In this document: positions 46,634 through 55,632 of the stretch, in pieces
Numbering within the stretch: the stretch's first letter is position 1
How the letters are laid out: each line of letters opens with the position of its first letter
Origin: Pseudonocardia sp. C8
GTDB lineage: Bacteria > Actinomycetota > Actinomycetes > Mycobacteriales > Pseudonocardiaceae
Direction of reading: 5' to 3'
DNA: 64,000 nucleotides
Assembly: GCF_014267175.1 (NCBI RefSeq)
Contig: NZ_JACMTR010000001.1
Span: 70,574 to 134,573 of the forward strand
Position numbers and translations under genes: made by a program
Notes under the pieces: generated by a model
What the model saw: the letters and a program-made list of their open reading frames with translations, nothing else
Database searches by the model: none
What the model was told of the DNA's origin: nothing

Positions 46634-46968
46634 GGCCGCCGGCAGTCCGCATGAGGTCGTCTGACCTCCAGGAGCTCCTCGCTAGGCCAATGGCCCGGCC
46701 AACATGCTCCGGGAGAGTCGCCCATTGTGGGGCAACCAACTGTATTCCACGATGCGGAATCCCGGAGCCTCTACGTGGAAGATAACTCTTGCGCGGACGT
46801 GATGCGCGCCATACCCTCCCTCTTGGCGTCTTCTTGGTCTGACCACCATCCGACCTCGCCGCGTGCTCCCAGCACGTGTTGGGCGAGAGACCGCAGCGCC
46901 TCTGATCTCGCCAGGGCGCCGCATAGGGGCAGCCAGCAGCACCGCGAATCTCGAAGGAGAAACTCCCG
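46634..46968 (+). other. Upstream region of the second Nramp-like gene
   Basis: About 335 bp between the IS110 end and the transporter start. It holds promoter P4 described separately; nothing else recognised. Confidence 0.5.
46744..46845 (+). promoter_or_regulatory. Regulated promoter P4 of Nramp-like gene copy 2
   Basis: Palindromic box ATTCCACGATGCGGAAT (46744-46760), 28 nt, -35 TTGCGC (46789-46794), 17-bp spacer, -10 TACCCT (46812-46817), 17 nt, and a perfect operator TGGTCTGACCA (46835-46845). The transporter ATG follows 123 nt later. This is the best version of the module in the window. Confidence 0.8.
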
Positions 46969-48324
46969 ATGACCGTGAGTGACCCAGATTCCACGGCAAA
47001 CACTGACTCGTCTGGAGGTAAAGTCGCCCCGCCGACTCTGCCTTCAGGCTGGCGTGGGTACGCCCGGCAAATAGGCCCCGGAATTTTTGCCGCGATGACG
47101 CTGCTTGGAAGCGGCGAGCTGGTAGACGTAGCAGTAGCCGGGGGCAACTATGGTTACGCCCTGCTGTGGGGATTCGCCCTCGTCCTCCTCAGCAAGTTCT
47201 TCTTCATGTTCATGACATCAAAGTACCAACTCCTCAACACAGATCAGCTCACTATCATGCAAGGCTTTGCGAAACTCGGCAAGCCTTACCCGCTGCTGAC
47301 CGGCCTTGGGCTCTTCCTTGGAATTTTCGCCTACGGGTCATTCTATTTTCCCGCCGCTGGCACGGCCCTCGCACAGCTTGCGGGTTTTGGAGGGGAAGAC
47401 TGGGCTAGATTTATCGGCGCGTTGGCGACCCTAATACTCGCCGTGGTGACACTTAAGGCGAAAAAGCTCTATCAGGCCGTTGAAAATGTCTCGCGTCTGA
47501 CAATTCTGGTGCTGGCATTGACATTTCTGTTCGTGGCAATCGCCCAAGCCCCAGCCGTCGGCGAATTCTTGCGCGGATTCCTGTTTAGCCTGCCCGCCGA
47601 CACCGGAGTATTCGGTTCGATTCTGATTATTGTCGCGCTTGTCGGTGTCGCTGGCGTCACGCCGGCCGCTATCGTATACAATTACGCAATTTATGAGAAG
47701 GGATGGCGTAGCCACCGCTACCGGAAGGTACAGGTGCTCGACCTGTTAGTCGCGATAACCGGGGTTGCAATCATTGATTTCAGCATCTGGGCGGTCGCCG
47801 CTGAGAACGCACATGGCAAAGGCTTCGCGATCAGTGGCGTCGATGATCTATCCAGGCTTATGCACTCCGCAGTCGGGACAATCGGCCCTCCGCTCCTGTG
47901 GATTGCCGTGTTCTTCGCTTCCTTCAGTTCGATCATCGGCACGATTTTCCTATTTAGTAGGACCGTTGTGGATGCGATCCATAACGCATTCCCTACGCGT
48001 CGTGACCGGTACGGCAAAATTGACCGAGACCCGATCGTCAAGTGGCTATCCGGTCTCGGTCTGACACTTCCGATCGTCTTTGCAACACCCTGGGCACCGA
48101 GCACCGTTGTACTCGCAGTCGTGGCAGTGACGATCCCGCTAATATCCACCCCGGTCATGCTCCTGGGGACCTTCCGGCTCACCGCCAGCGCCAAGTTCCT
48201 CCCACAGCGGTTCGTGCGAAAATGGCAGAGTGCTGTGCTCCTGGTCCTCATTGTTCTGGCGGTGGCATCACTTGGGGGCGCCGCAGTCGGCCTTTACAGT
48301 ACGATTGCCACGATATTTGGTTAG
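46969..48324 (+). CDS. Nramp-fold transporter lacking the metal-binding motifs, copy 2
   Basis: 451 residues from ATG 46969 (GAAGGAG 9 nt upstream). About eleven TM helices. TM1 reads GPGIFAAMTLLGSGELVDVAVAGGNYGY, so DPGN is GSGE (residues 47-50); the TM6 region reads VTPAAIVYNYAIYEKGW with no MPH. It is closer to the copy at 50095-51399 than to the one at 38835. The gene is monocistronic under promoter P4. More AT-rich than the glycolate operon. Substrate unknown; the shared regulator suggests an acid of the same pathway. Confidence 0.8.
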   Translation: MTVSDPDSTANTDSSGGKVAPPTLPSGWRGYARQIGPGIFAAMTLLGSGELVDVAVAGGNYGYALLWGFALVLLSKFFFMFMTSKYQLLNTDQLTIMQGFAKLGKPYPLLTGLGLFLGIFAYGSFYFPAAGTALAQLAGFGGEDWARFIGALATLILAVVTLKAKKLYQAVENVSRLTILVLALTFLFVAIAQAPAVGEFLRGFLFSLPADTGVFGSILIIVALVGVAGVTPAAIVYNYAIYEKGWRSHRYRKVQVLDLLVAITGVAIIDFSIWAVAAENAHGKGFAISGVDDLSRLMHSAVGTIGPPLLWIAVFFASFSSIIGTIFLFSRTVVDAIHNAFPTRRDRYGKIDRDPIVKWLSGLGLTLPIVFATPWAPSTVVLAVVAVTIPLISTPVMLLGTFRLTASAKFLPQRFVRKWQSAVLLVLIVLAVASLGGAAVGLYSTIATIFG

Positions 48325-48940
48325 CTTAAATATGATTGAATTGCTGGCTGCGCCCGGCAGGTTATCACGTAGGTTGTCGACTCCACGGTGGGAGTAAGTC
48401 TTTGCCGTGCGTCCAGCAGACAGGAGGTGGGCTCGCGCAGCGGCACGTGGCGGCGCACCGGGGGCGCGTCGTATACCTCGAATAGCTCCGTGGGTGTACG
48501 GTGATCGATCGGGGCATGATGATCCGTTTCTGGTCCGCCCGGCCGGTGGCGGTACGCAGAGTTTGCCCGGATATTTCGCGGATGCGCGCGAGTGATCGTC
48601 ATCGGTCGTACCGACGGTCAAGGGATGATGATTCCCGCACCACCGCCGGCGCAACGCGGCTCCGCGGCGCAGTATCAACCTGGGGTTCCAGACGGCATCA
48701 ACGCATTGTGAACGACGAATCCCGCCAAACCTCGGGAGGTCGCCGGTGGCGAGGTGCCGTCGCAGCGCCCTCTTCAAGGGTGGTGGCAGGTGGGTCAGCG
48801 TGTAACGTTCAGTGCGGGCGCAGTGCACCCCCGGCCAGCCAGAGCGCCCGGCCAGCGCCCGTCTCACTGACGCACACCTTCACCACCGGCCGGAAGCCGG
48901 TAGCGGCACGTTTCGTCTTGCGATCGGTCGGCAGCTCCCA
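48325..48940. other. Intergenic, no gene supported
   Basis: About 615 bp between the transporter and the convergent regulator gene. No recognisable protein on either strand; no strong hairpin noticed. Possibly decayed sequence. Confidence 0.45.
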
Positions 48941-49702
48941 CTATGGGGAAGAGCGGCCTGGCCGGCCTCCGACGATCCCAGGATAGGTGTGCTCCAGATG
49001 GTGGCGGAGCGCCTCGGCAGCGGCGTCCGGTTGGCGGGAGGCGATGCAGTCGAGGATGTCGCGATGCTGGGTCTGAAGCTGTACGGATACCTGCTTCCAG
49101 GGGCCGAACGACCGCATGGCGACAAGTCGGTGACGTTCGACGGCATCCCGCAACGCGCCGGTCAGGTGGCCGATCAAGCGGTTCTGGCAGGCCAAGGCGA
49201 TCCCATTGTGGAACGCCGAATCGAGGGCGTTGAACTGCACAATGTCGATCCCCGGCCGGTCCATGCGGTCAAGCACCGCTGACAGCTCCGCGATGTCGTC
49301 GGGAGTGATGCGGACGGCTGCATCGCGGACTGCCCACTCCTCGACCATCAACCGTGTCTGTACGACCTCGACTTCCGTGAAGTTGCTGAGGCCGATGTGC
49401 AGTCGAAGCATGGAGCTCAGCGCGTCGGATGGCCCGCTGGCGAGAACTGGGCCCGATTCTGGGCCCGCGGTCGTGCGTTCGGCGAGGATCCCGAGTGCTT
49501 CGAGCGACCGCAGAGCCTCGCGCACCGACGCCCTGCTGACGCCCAGTAGCCCGCTGAGCTGGCGTTCTCCAGGTAGGCGGTCGCCACGTTGAAGGCCTCC
49601 GCGGCGGATCTGCGCCTCGATCTGCTCGATCACAAGCTCATGAGCGCGGGCCCGCCGGACCCGCTGCCAGCCCGTGGCGTCCGGCTGCGGAACGTCTGTC
49701 AC
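48941..49702 (-). CDS. FadR/LldR-type GntR regulator, copy 2
   Basis: 253 residues from GTG 49702. It is a close paralogue of the regulator at 40414-41178: the HTH reads RGDRLPGERQLSGLLGVSRASVREAL, and the FCD domain keeps RTRLM-like QTRLMVEEWAVRDAAV, FHNGIALACQNRLIG and QHRDILDCIASRQ. Having two near-identical repressors on one element suggests duplication and shared or competing operators. An operator-like sequence lies 30 nt upstream. A -10-like TACATT lies only 7 nt before the start codon, so the transcript may be leaderless. Confidence 0.88.
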   Translation of the reverse strand: MTDVPQPDATGWQRVRRARAHELVIEQIEAQIRRGGLQRGDRLPGERQLSGLLGVSRASVREALRSLEALGILAERTTAGPESGPVLASGPSDALSSMLRLHIGLSNFTEVEVVQTRLMVEEWAVRDAAVRITPDDIAELSAVLDRMDRPGIDIVQFNALDSAFHNGIALACQNRLIGHLTGALRDAVERHRLVAMRSFGPWKQVSVQLQTQHRDILDCIASRQPDAAAEALRHHLEHTYPGIVGGRPGRSSP

Positions 49703-49731
49703 GTCCGAGAATGTACGCTGCCCTCACGGCA

Positions 49732-49742
49732 GGGTCGGACCA
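49732..49742. promoter_or_regulatory. GntR operator upstream of regulator copy 2
   Basis: GGGTCGGACCA differs from TGGTCnGACCA only at its first base. It is followed by ATAGGG, the same sequence that follows the operator at 41200-41210. Probable autoregulation. Confidence 0.55.
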
Positions 49743-50094
49743 TAGGGCTGGCCTGGTCGACCCCCCGCTGTCGGCCACTGCTTGTGGTGGTGGCACCACG
49801 CGGTGTTGGGCAGCGACCGGTGAGGGTGGGAGCTTGACTGCCGGGGCTGAGGCGACCACCGCTACCATCGCAAGCACCGATACGGGTCAGCTACTACGAC
49901 AGCGCGGAGTTTACCTCAGGGTCTACTCGCCGACCCTCGCAACTCGGCGAGTAGCTGGCTTTTGAATTGATGAGCAGTGTTCGCCGAGCCTCAATTTGGT
50001 GTAGCCTCGATCCAATCCGCGACGATAAGGCACTGCTGCGCGGAGGACTCCGCTCCTCTTTGGGCCTGCCATACACTTGCTGCTTTCCGCATCG
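49743..50094. other. Intergenic with hairpin; no gene supported
   Basis: About 350 bp between regulator copy 2 and the end of the convergent-facing transporter gene. Apart from the hairpin at 49923-49954, nothing is recognised. Confidence 0.45.
49923..49954 (-). terminator. Hairpin downstream of Nramp-like gene copy 3
   Basis: Perfect 11-bp arms CTACTCGCCGA and TCGGCGAGTAG with a 10-nt loop, about 140 nt past the minus-strand stop. A TTTT follows on the plus strand. Likely terminator or processing site. Confidence 0.55.
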
Positions 50095-51399
50095 TTATCC
50101 CGTCAACGCATTGACTGTGCCAATCAGGCCATGTGCTGCCCCTGCAAGCGACACGAGCACCCACACCATCATGAGCACCAGCAATGCCGATTGCCACTTA
50201 CTCACAAATTTGGCAGGCATGAATCGCGTACTGCCAGTGAGTCGTATCGTACCAAAAAGCATGAAGGGCATCGCAATGAGAGGTATCGTCACGGCAACGA
50301 TGGCGAGCACAACCACATTCGGAGCCCAAGGTGCAGCAAACAGAAGCGGCAGCAAAAGCCCCGTGACGGTGAGCCATCGAGTGATCGGATGGTTGTCAAT
50401 ATCTCCGTGCCTCCTGGAGCGCGGAAACGCACTCTGCGCGGCATCTGTGACCACCCTGCTAAAGAGATAGACGGTCCCAATGATGGACGTGAATGACGCA
50501 AAGAAGACCGCTAGCCATAGCATCGGCGGCCCGACAATGCCCACGGCGAGCTCCATGAGCCTCGACAGGTCCTCGAGGCTGCCAATTTTAATTCCGGGAC
50601 CGTACGCAGTCTCGGCGGCCACGATCCAGATGCTGAGCTCGATGACGAAAATCGCTACAATCGATACGAGGAGGTCAAGCACTTGCACAGCACGGTAGCG
50701 CGGGCCACGCCAACCCTTCTCGTATATTGCGTAGTTGTAGATCACTGCCGCTGGCGTGGCACCTGCAACCCCTGTCAGTGCCACCACGACCAGAAACGAG
50801 CCAAATAGACCCTCATCGGCCGGGATACTGAACAGAAAGCCATTAACCAGCGCAATCAGGGATGGCCACTGAGAAATCGCGGTAAAGAGGAACGTTCCGA
50901 CAAGCAGTAGAGTAACCAACCGGCTTACGTTCTCGAAGGCCTTGTAGAGCTTCTTTGCTCGCAGCATCAGAACGCAAAGGCATACCGTTGCTACAGAGCC
51001 GATGAATGGGGCCCACTCCGCGTCAGATCCGACGAGATGAGCGAGCGCGGCTCCAGCGGCAGGCAAGTAGAATGCACCGTATGCAAATATGCCGAGCAGT
51101 AGGCCTAGTCCGGCCGCTACTGGAAATAGCTTCCCAAGCTTGGCAAAGCCTTGCATGATGGTAAGACCCTGCTCGTTAAGAAGCTGATACTTAGACATCA
51201 TGAACGTGAAGAAGAAGTTGCTGGCCTGCGCGAGCGCGAGCCCCCACAGCAAAGCATAACCGTAGTTCGCACCCGATACGGCCATGTCTATCATTCCGCC
51301 TGACCCTAGCAATGTCATGGCCGCGAACAGTCCTGGACCGATCTGTCGCACATGTGCCGCCCATTTGGTAGGCGCTCCCGCCACACCAGTTCTCTTCAC
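50095..51399 (-). CDS. Nramp-fold transporter lacking the metal-binding motifs, copy 3
   Basis: 434 residues from ATG 51399. TM1 is GPGLFAAMTLLGSGGMIDMAVSGANYGY (GSGG at residues 32-35 in place of DPGN) and TM6 is ATPAAVIYNYAIYEKGW without MPH. It is very similar to the copy at 46969-48324. Copies 2 and 3 share a QLTIMQGFAKLG-like cytosolic segment (KYQLLN...TIMQGFAKLGK). No P-type promoter lies directly upstream; the closest module is P5 at 52299-52388, about 900 nt away. Confidence 0.8.
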   Translation of the reverse strand: MKRTGVAGAPTKWAAHVRQIGPGLFAAMTLLGSGGMIDMAVSGANYGYALLWGLALAQASNFFFTFMMSKYQLLNEQGLTIMQGFAKLGKLFPVAAGLGLLLGIFAYGAFYLPAAGAALAHLVGSDAEWAPFIGSVATVCLCVLMLRAKKLYKAFENVSRLVTLLLVGTFLFTAISQWPSLIALVNGFLFSIPADEGLFGSFLVVVALTGVAGATPAAVIYNYAIYEKGWRGPRYRAVQVLDLLVSIVAIFVIELSIWIVAAETAYGPGIKIGSLEDLSRLMELAVGIVGPPMLWLAVFFASFTSIIGTVYLFSRVVTDAAQSAFPRSRRHGDIDNHPITRWLTVTGLLLPLLFAAPWAPNVVVLAIVAVTIPLIAMPFMLFGTIRLTGSTRFMPAKFVSKWQSALLVLMMVWVLVSLAGAAHGLIGTVNALTG

Positions 51400-51874
51400 A
51401 GCTGTCCATCCTTTACTCAGTCACATTGATCGGACGTTGGAGGCGCTCAGCCCTGTGTGATCTATGCGAGTCAGCACGACCGGGATGTTGCAGGGTTGAG
51501 AGACCCATAAATCGCGCACACGCGCTAGAGGCAGTTCCACGAAAGTTGCCGCATTATTGTGGTCGCTTCAGCATTTGTTCGACGAATCGGCGCGTTCCAT
51601 GCAAGTTGATGCCGCGCTGTGCATCTACATGAGAATACGGCGTCTATGATCCGCTTACTGCGACCGGCATATGCTGACGTGCTTTTCGCGCTCAGGCTGC
51701 GATCGGATACTCAGCTTGTCAGCATTTCTTTAGGGGCCCCTACGACCTCGAGAACGAACACAGGCCTGCTGGGGTCGCGCGCACGGCACACACGTAGATT
51801 GACGGGTATCTGCATCCGTAATCAGCATAACCATGCCCCGACGCCATTGGAGGCATGCGAGCCGGCCGCGGAGA
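51400..51874. other. Intergenic, no gene supported
   Basis: About 475 bp upstream of Nramp-like copy 3, relatively AT-rich. No convincing open frame or operator seen. Confidence 0.4.
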
Positions 51875-52168
51875 TTACAGCGATGATGGCATATATCGCC
51901 AGGGCACCCCGCGCGATGGATGCTCTTGAGCTCGCGGATCAACGGAGCTGTGAAGAACGATCTTCTGGATCTTGTCACCGAACGGTACGAGGGCAGCAGT
52001 TGGAGAAGGCAGGTCCGCTACCGGGGTGGCGGCGTCGAATCGACGCGATTGTGACTTGCCGGTGACACGAGCAAGTGCGCGGCCTCTCGTCGTCACGGCC
52101 TCACAACTGCGCTGGTAAATCAGTGCAGCGGACGTGACTAGGTCTGGAGCTCGTTCGGGCAGGGTCAT
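51875..52168 (-). CDS. Small protein of unknown function behind promoter P5
   Basis: 97 residues from ATG 52168, with a good ribosome binding site (GGGAGGA 5-6 nt upstream). It starts MTLPERAPDLVTSAALIYQR and has no TM helix or known motif. The spacing from operator to start codon (131 nt) matches the 123-127 nt seen in front of the transporters. It may be the truncated start of a longer, decayed gene. Kept because start signals are strong. Confidence 0.4.
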   Translation of the reverse strand: MTLPERAPDLVTSAALIYQRSCEAVTTRGRALARVTGKSQSRRFDAATPVADLPSPTAALVPFGDKIQKIVLHSSVDPRAQEHPSRGVPWRYMPSSL

Positions 52169-52265
52169 GAGGATCCTCCCTGGGACGCCTCGTCCTGAAA
52201 CCCGGCCGAGGCTTGGGCACACCGTTGTGCAGCGCCCAGCCGCCTACGCCGGTAGTGAGCGCGCT

Positions 52266-52388
52266 TGGTCCGACCTACGTGTGGGTCCGTCCGACTCGCG
52301 GTCAGGCCATCATTGAGTTTACGACTCAGGATGGCGCCGAGCAACAGGAGATTTCGAATGCCGCGTCCGTGTTTCCGCATTGCGGAAA
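52266..52388 (-). promoter_or_regulatory. Regulated promoter P5 with two operator-like sites
   Basis: On the minus strand: perfect palindrome TTTCCGCAATGCGGAAA (52388-52372), 27 nt, -35 TTGCTC (52344-52339), 17-bp spacer, -10 TAAACT (52321-52316), then operator TGGCCTGACCG (52309-52299) and a second site AGGTCGGACCA (52276-52266). The operator is about ten bases closer to the -10 than in P1, P2 and P4. Confidence 0.65.
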
Positions 52389-52429
52389 AGGCGGGTCGGC
52401 TTGTTGTTTGTAGGGTCGATGCTTCACCC

Positions 52430-53690
52430 CGCCTCACATGTTCCCCCGGGCCGCCGCCGGCCCCGTCCGGTCGTCGCAGTCGTGGCGGGGGTGTCGGCCA
52501 CGGCGCTGACGGTCAGCCACGCATTGATCACTTACGTCGCCCCGCGCATGACCTGCTCGGCGCCTCGGCGGCCGTGTGCACGCCGGGCAGCTCACCGGAG
52601 GCCCCAGCCTCGGCGACGAGCTGGACGCCGCCGCGGATGTCGCGGGCCAGCGCCCTGGGGAACGTCGGCCAGACCCAGCACCCGGTAGTCGGACCGACAG
52701 CCGTCAGTCATCGCCAGGGCCTCGGTCAGCCCCGGCCGAAGGCGAGCTGGGGGCGTGAAGACCACCGACGGCACACCGGTGTAGTCGACCGGGCCGGGCT
52801 CGGACGGCCGCGCCGGTGCCGTTGTGTGCGCCCGCCCGCCCTACGCCTGCCCACCACGCAGACGAACCGCGGAGTTCCGGTCACCTCCGTGGCGGCGGAG
52901 GATTCGCGGATGGGTTGGTGCGCTGCTCCTCGTCGGCGCGGACGAAGCCGCCCTCATTCGGTCCGACCCGGCCAGGTCCCAGCCCTAGCCCGTCGGTGTG
53001 GGGCTGTCACCCGATCGCCACTAGCATCGTGTGCCCGGCCACGCGGTGTCCGCCGTCTGTGGTCACGACGATCTGCACCTTGCCGGACTCGACCGCGGTG
53101 GCGCGTTCGTCGACCACCCTGGTCCCCTCGTCGGCGAACACCCGATGCAATGCGCCGGAGACCTCGGTGCCGATTGAGTCGCCCGACGGGGGCCGCGCGC
53201 CGAGGTGGAGGAGGGCTGGGTCTGCTCCAGGCCCCACCGCCGATGACGACCGGCGAAATGGGCAGCTCGGTCAGCTCCATCGCAGTGGGCGAGGTCAGCC
53301 AGTTTCACCTCATCCAGCCGAGCAACTCGGAGCGAACGGCTCGGCACCGGTGGCGATCAGGTAGGCGTCGGCGGCAGTGGCTCCCCTCGACGGTCAGGGC
53401 TCTCCTCGTCCGTGACCCGAGCCATCGCGAGGGGACCTCGATCCGTAGGCGGCAGCCACGTCGGTGTACTTGGCCTGCCGCAGCCGCTCGACGCGCCCAT
53501 TCTTCTGCCCGGCCAGCGCGCCCAGATCGATCCACCGGGCCCTGCGGACACCCAGACTCCCGGTCAAGGGGCGCCGGACAACGCCGTGTGCCGGGCGGCC
53601 GCCGCGGCGACCAGGATTTCGGCGGCACGCATCCGGCGTTCACGCAGGTACCGCCAAACGTCGCCTACTCGACCAGCACCGCTGACCTCA
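52430..53690 (-). pseudogene. merA: Mercuric-reductase-like flavoprotein, degraded
   Basis: Fragments of a pyridine nucleotide-disulfide oxidoreductase occur in several frames. The N-terminal redox-active motif GGTCVNAGCVPPKS (near 53650-53610) follows an in-frame TAG (VE*ATFGG). Then LPISPVVIGGGA, VSGALHRVFADEGTRVV, and the C-terminal piece VVFTPPARLRPGLTEALA with GVHTAAEAAEQVMRGA. GTCVNxGCVPxK is the MerA-type active site. At least one nonsense codon and several frameshifts are present, so no product is possible. It may be a lost mercury-resistance passenger. Confidence 0.65.
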
Positions 53691-53699
53691 CTTGATAAT

Positions 53700-53979
53700 G
53701 GAATCTCCCGATTATGACAGGACAGCCGGATAGACGCCCTACTCCTTGCTGCTGCCGGGAGCTGGAGCTTTGACAACTTTGAACAGTGTGCGGAGGTCGA
53801 GCGGCGGCCGACGACCTGGACGGGGCCGTAGCGGAGCCGTCGACGCAGGTCGACGACCCCGCGAGGGTGACCACTCCCGCCGAGTATCGAAGGGTTGCTA
53901 GACGAGCCCATCGCCGGTGGGCTATACGCACAGCACGGGCAAGCTATACCTGGCAGACCTAACGCGCCGGTCTGCTGGG
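53700..53979. other. Intergenic between merA remnant and parB
   Basis: About 280 bp with no gene supported. It separates cargo from the partition locus. Confidence 0.4.
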
Positions 53980-54912
53980 TCAAGGAGCGGGCGCGTCGGG
54001 TGTGGCGTTGTCGCCGGGGTCGGGGTTTTCGGAGAGTAGCCGAATCAGTTCTGCGCGTTCGGTCTCGGTGAAGACCTCCCGGATCGAGGCTGCCGCTCGG
54101 GCCGGGCTGGAGACCGCGATGCTGCGTCGCGTCCGGCGGGGTGGCTCCGGCCGCGCCTCGACGGGGCCGGGGGTGCGCTTGCGGTAGGGCGACCCCGCCG
54201 CGGCAATCGCTTGCTGTTCGTGCTCGGGTAGGGGGCCGAACTGGCGCGCCTGTTCGACCTTCAGTGTTCCGAGCTCGAGGGCTTCGCGCAGTGGTGGGAT
54301 CAGGCCGAGGAGTGCGATGCGCTGGCTGACATACATCGGGGTGCGGCCGATCCGGGTGGCCAGGGCACGCTGCGAGATACCGGATTCGGTGATCAGCCGC
54401 TGCATGGCCTCCGCCTCGTGCAGTGGGCCGAGAGCCTTGCGGTGGCTGTTTTCCACCAGCATGACCTCGTACATCGACGCGACGCGGTCGTCGTTGACCA
54501 TCGCGGGGATCCGGGTCAGTCCGGCGACGGTGGCGGCCCGCAGCCGGCGGTTGCCGATCAGTGCTACCCAAGATGCCCCGTCGACGGCTTCCCGCTCGTC
54601 GGGGTAGCGGTCGGCGAATGCCGCGGCCGAGCAGACCACGATCGGCTGCAGCACACCGTGGCCGCGGATGGTGGCTACGAGCTCGTAGAATTCGGCGTCT
54701 TCGTCGTCGGCGGCCGCGCGCTGGTTCAGGGGGTTGGACACGATGTCGGCCACCGGCAGCATCGCCGTGTCCGGTCCGGGCTCTGCTTCCCCGGTCCGGG
54801 TCTCGACACTTCGTAGCGTCGTCGGCGCTGGCTCGGCCGCCGACGTCGGCGGCGTGTAGTCGTCCGGGACTTCCTCGCGGGCCAGATCGGCCAGGTTCAC
54901 CCGCCGGCCCAC
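53980..54912 (-). CDS. parB: ParB-like plasmid partition protein
   Basis: 310 residues, ATG 54912, 3 nt after parA. The ParB/Srx N-domain shows VADIVSNPLNQRAA, IRGHGVLQPIVV, IGNRRLRAA and LVENSHRKALGPLHEAEAM, followed by an HTH (ISQRALATRIGRTPMYVSQRI). The NP-x-R and ENSHR boxes are the CTP-binding and spreading motifs of the family. It should bind the centromere, for which the 15-bp palindromes nearby are the obvious candidates. A partial second copy lies at 56789-57331. Confidence 0.9.
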   Translation of the reverse strand: MGRRVNLADLAREEVPDDYTPPTSAAEPAPTTLRSVETRTGEAEPGPDTAMLPVADIVSNPLNQRAAADDEDAEFYELVATIRGHGVLQPIVVCSAAAFADRYPDEREAVDGASWVALIGNRRLRAATVAGLTRIPAMVNDDRVASMYEVMLVENSHRKALGPLHEAEAMQRLITESGISQRALATRIGRTPMYVSQRIALLGLIPPLREALELGTLKVEQARQFGPLPEHEQQAIAAAGSPYRKRTPGPVEARPEPPRRTRRSIAVSSPARAAASIREVFTETERAELIRLLSENPDPGDNATPDAPAP

Positions 54913-54915
54913 GAC

Positions 54916-55632
54916 TCAGACCTCGCCTTCGGCGTAAACGGCGTTTACATCGCCGGCATGCCGGGGGCCGTTGCCGCCGCTGCCCAGTACTTCCAGTGCG
55001 AGGCGGAAGAAGTCCTGGCGGGCTTCGAGCGCGACCCGGTTCTTGGCGTACTGCACTACGGTGACGCCCTCGGCCGAGGCGCGGGTGTGCAGCTTGTAGT
55101 GGCGGATCACCGTGCGGAACGCCGGCCAGCCGCGGGCCTCGACGTACTCACGGGTCTGGTCCAGATCTCCCGTCCCGTCCCGTGGATCCCAGTTGTTGAG
55201 CAGCACCCGCCATGGCACTCCGGCGGGTTCAATGACCCGCTGGATCGACCGGGTGGCCGGGGAGAAGGACATTGGTTCTGGCTCCAGCGGCACGATCACG
55301 TCGTCGGCCTGGGTCAGCACGGTCTGCAGGATCGACTCGTCCTCCAGGCTGCCGGGCGTATCGACGAAGATGTGCTGGTACTGCTGGATCTCCCGCAGCT
55401 TCCCGAGTAGCTCGGGGTTGTCGTGGCACTGCTCGAAGTCGAACGGTAGCTCGTCGCCGACCCGCTGGGCCCACTCCAGCATCGAGGCCTGCGGGTCCGT
55501 CGATACCCCGAGCACTGGTGAGGCATCGGCGGTACCGCCGAGCGTGTCGGCCACCACCGCGGCCAGATTCACGGTGACGGTGGTCTTGCCGACCCCGCCC
55601 TTCTGATTGGCGATGACATGGATACGTGCCAT
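54916..55632 (-). CDS. parA: ParA partition ATPase
   Basis: 238 residues, ATG 55632. Deviant Walker A KGGVGKTT at residues 11-18, VSTDPQASMLEW as motif A', and IFVDTPGSLEDES as Walker B region; FRTVIRHYKLHTRASAEGVTV matches the C-terminal ParA pattern. It drives plasmid segregation with ParB. Oddly, the last codons (DVNAVYAEG) are encoded by one of the 15-bp palindromes (54934-54948), so a candidate centromere element is part of the coding sequence. Confidence 0.92.
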   Translation of the reverse strand: MARIHVIANQKGGVGKTTVTVNLAAVVADTLGGTADASPVLGVSTDPQASMLEWAQRVGDELPFDFEQCHDNPELLGKLREIQQYQHIFVDTPGSLEDESILQTVLTQADDVIVPLEPEPMSFSPATRSIQRVIEPAGVPWRVLLNNWDPRDGTGDLDQTREYVEARGWPAFRTVIRHYKLHTRASAEGVTVVQYAKNRVALEARQDFFRLALEVLGSGGNGPRHAGDVNAVYAEGEV

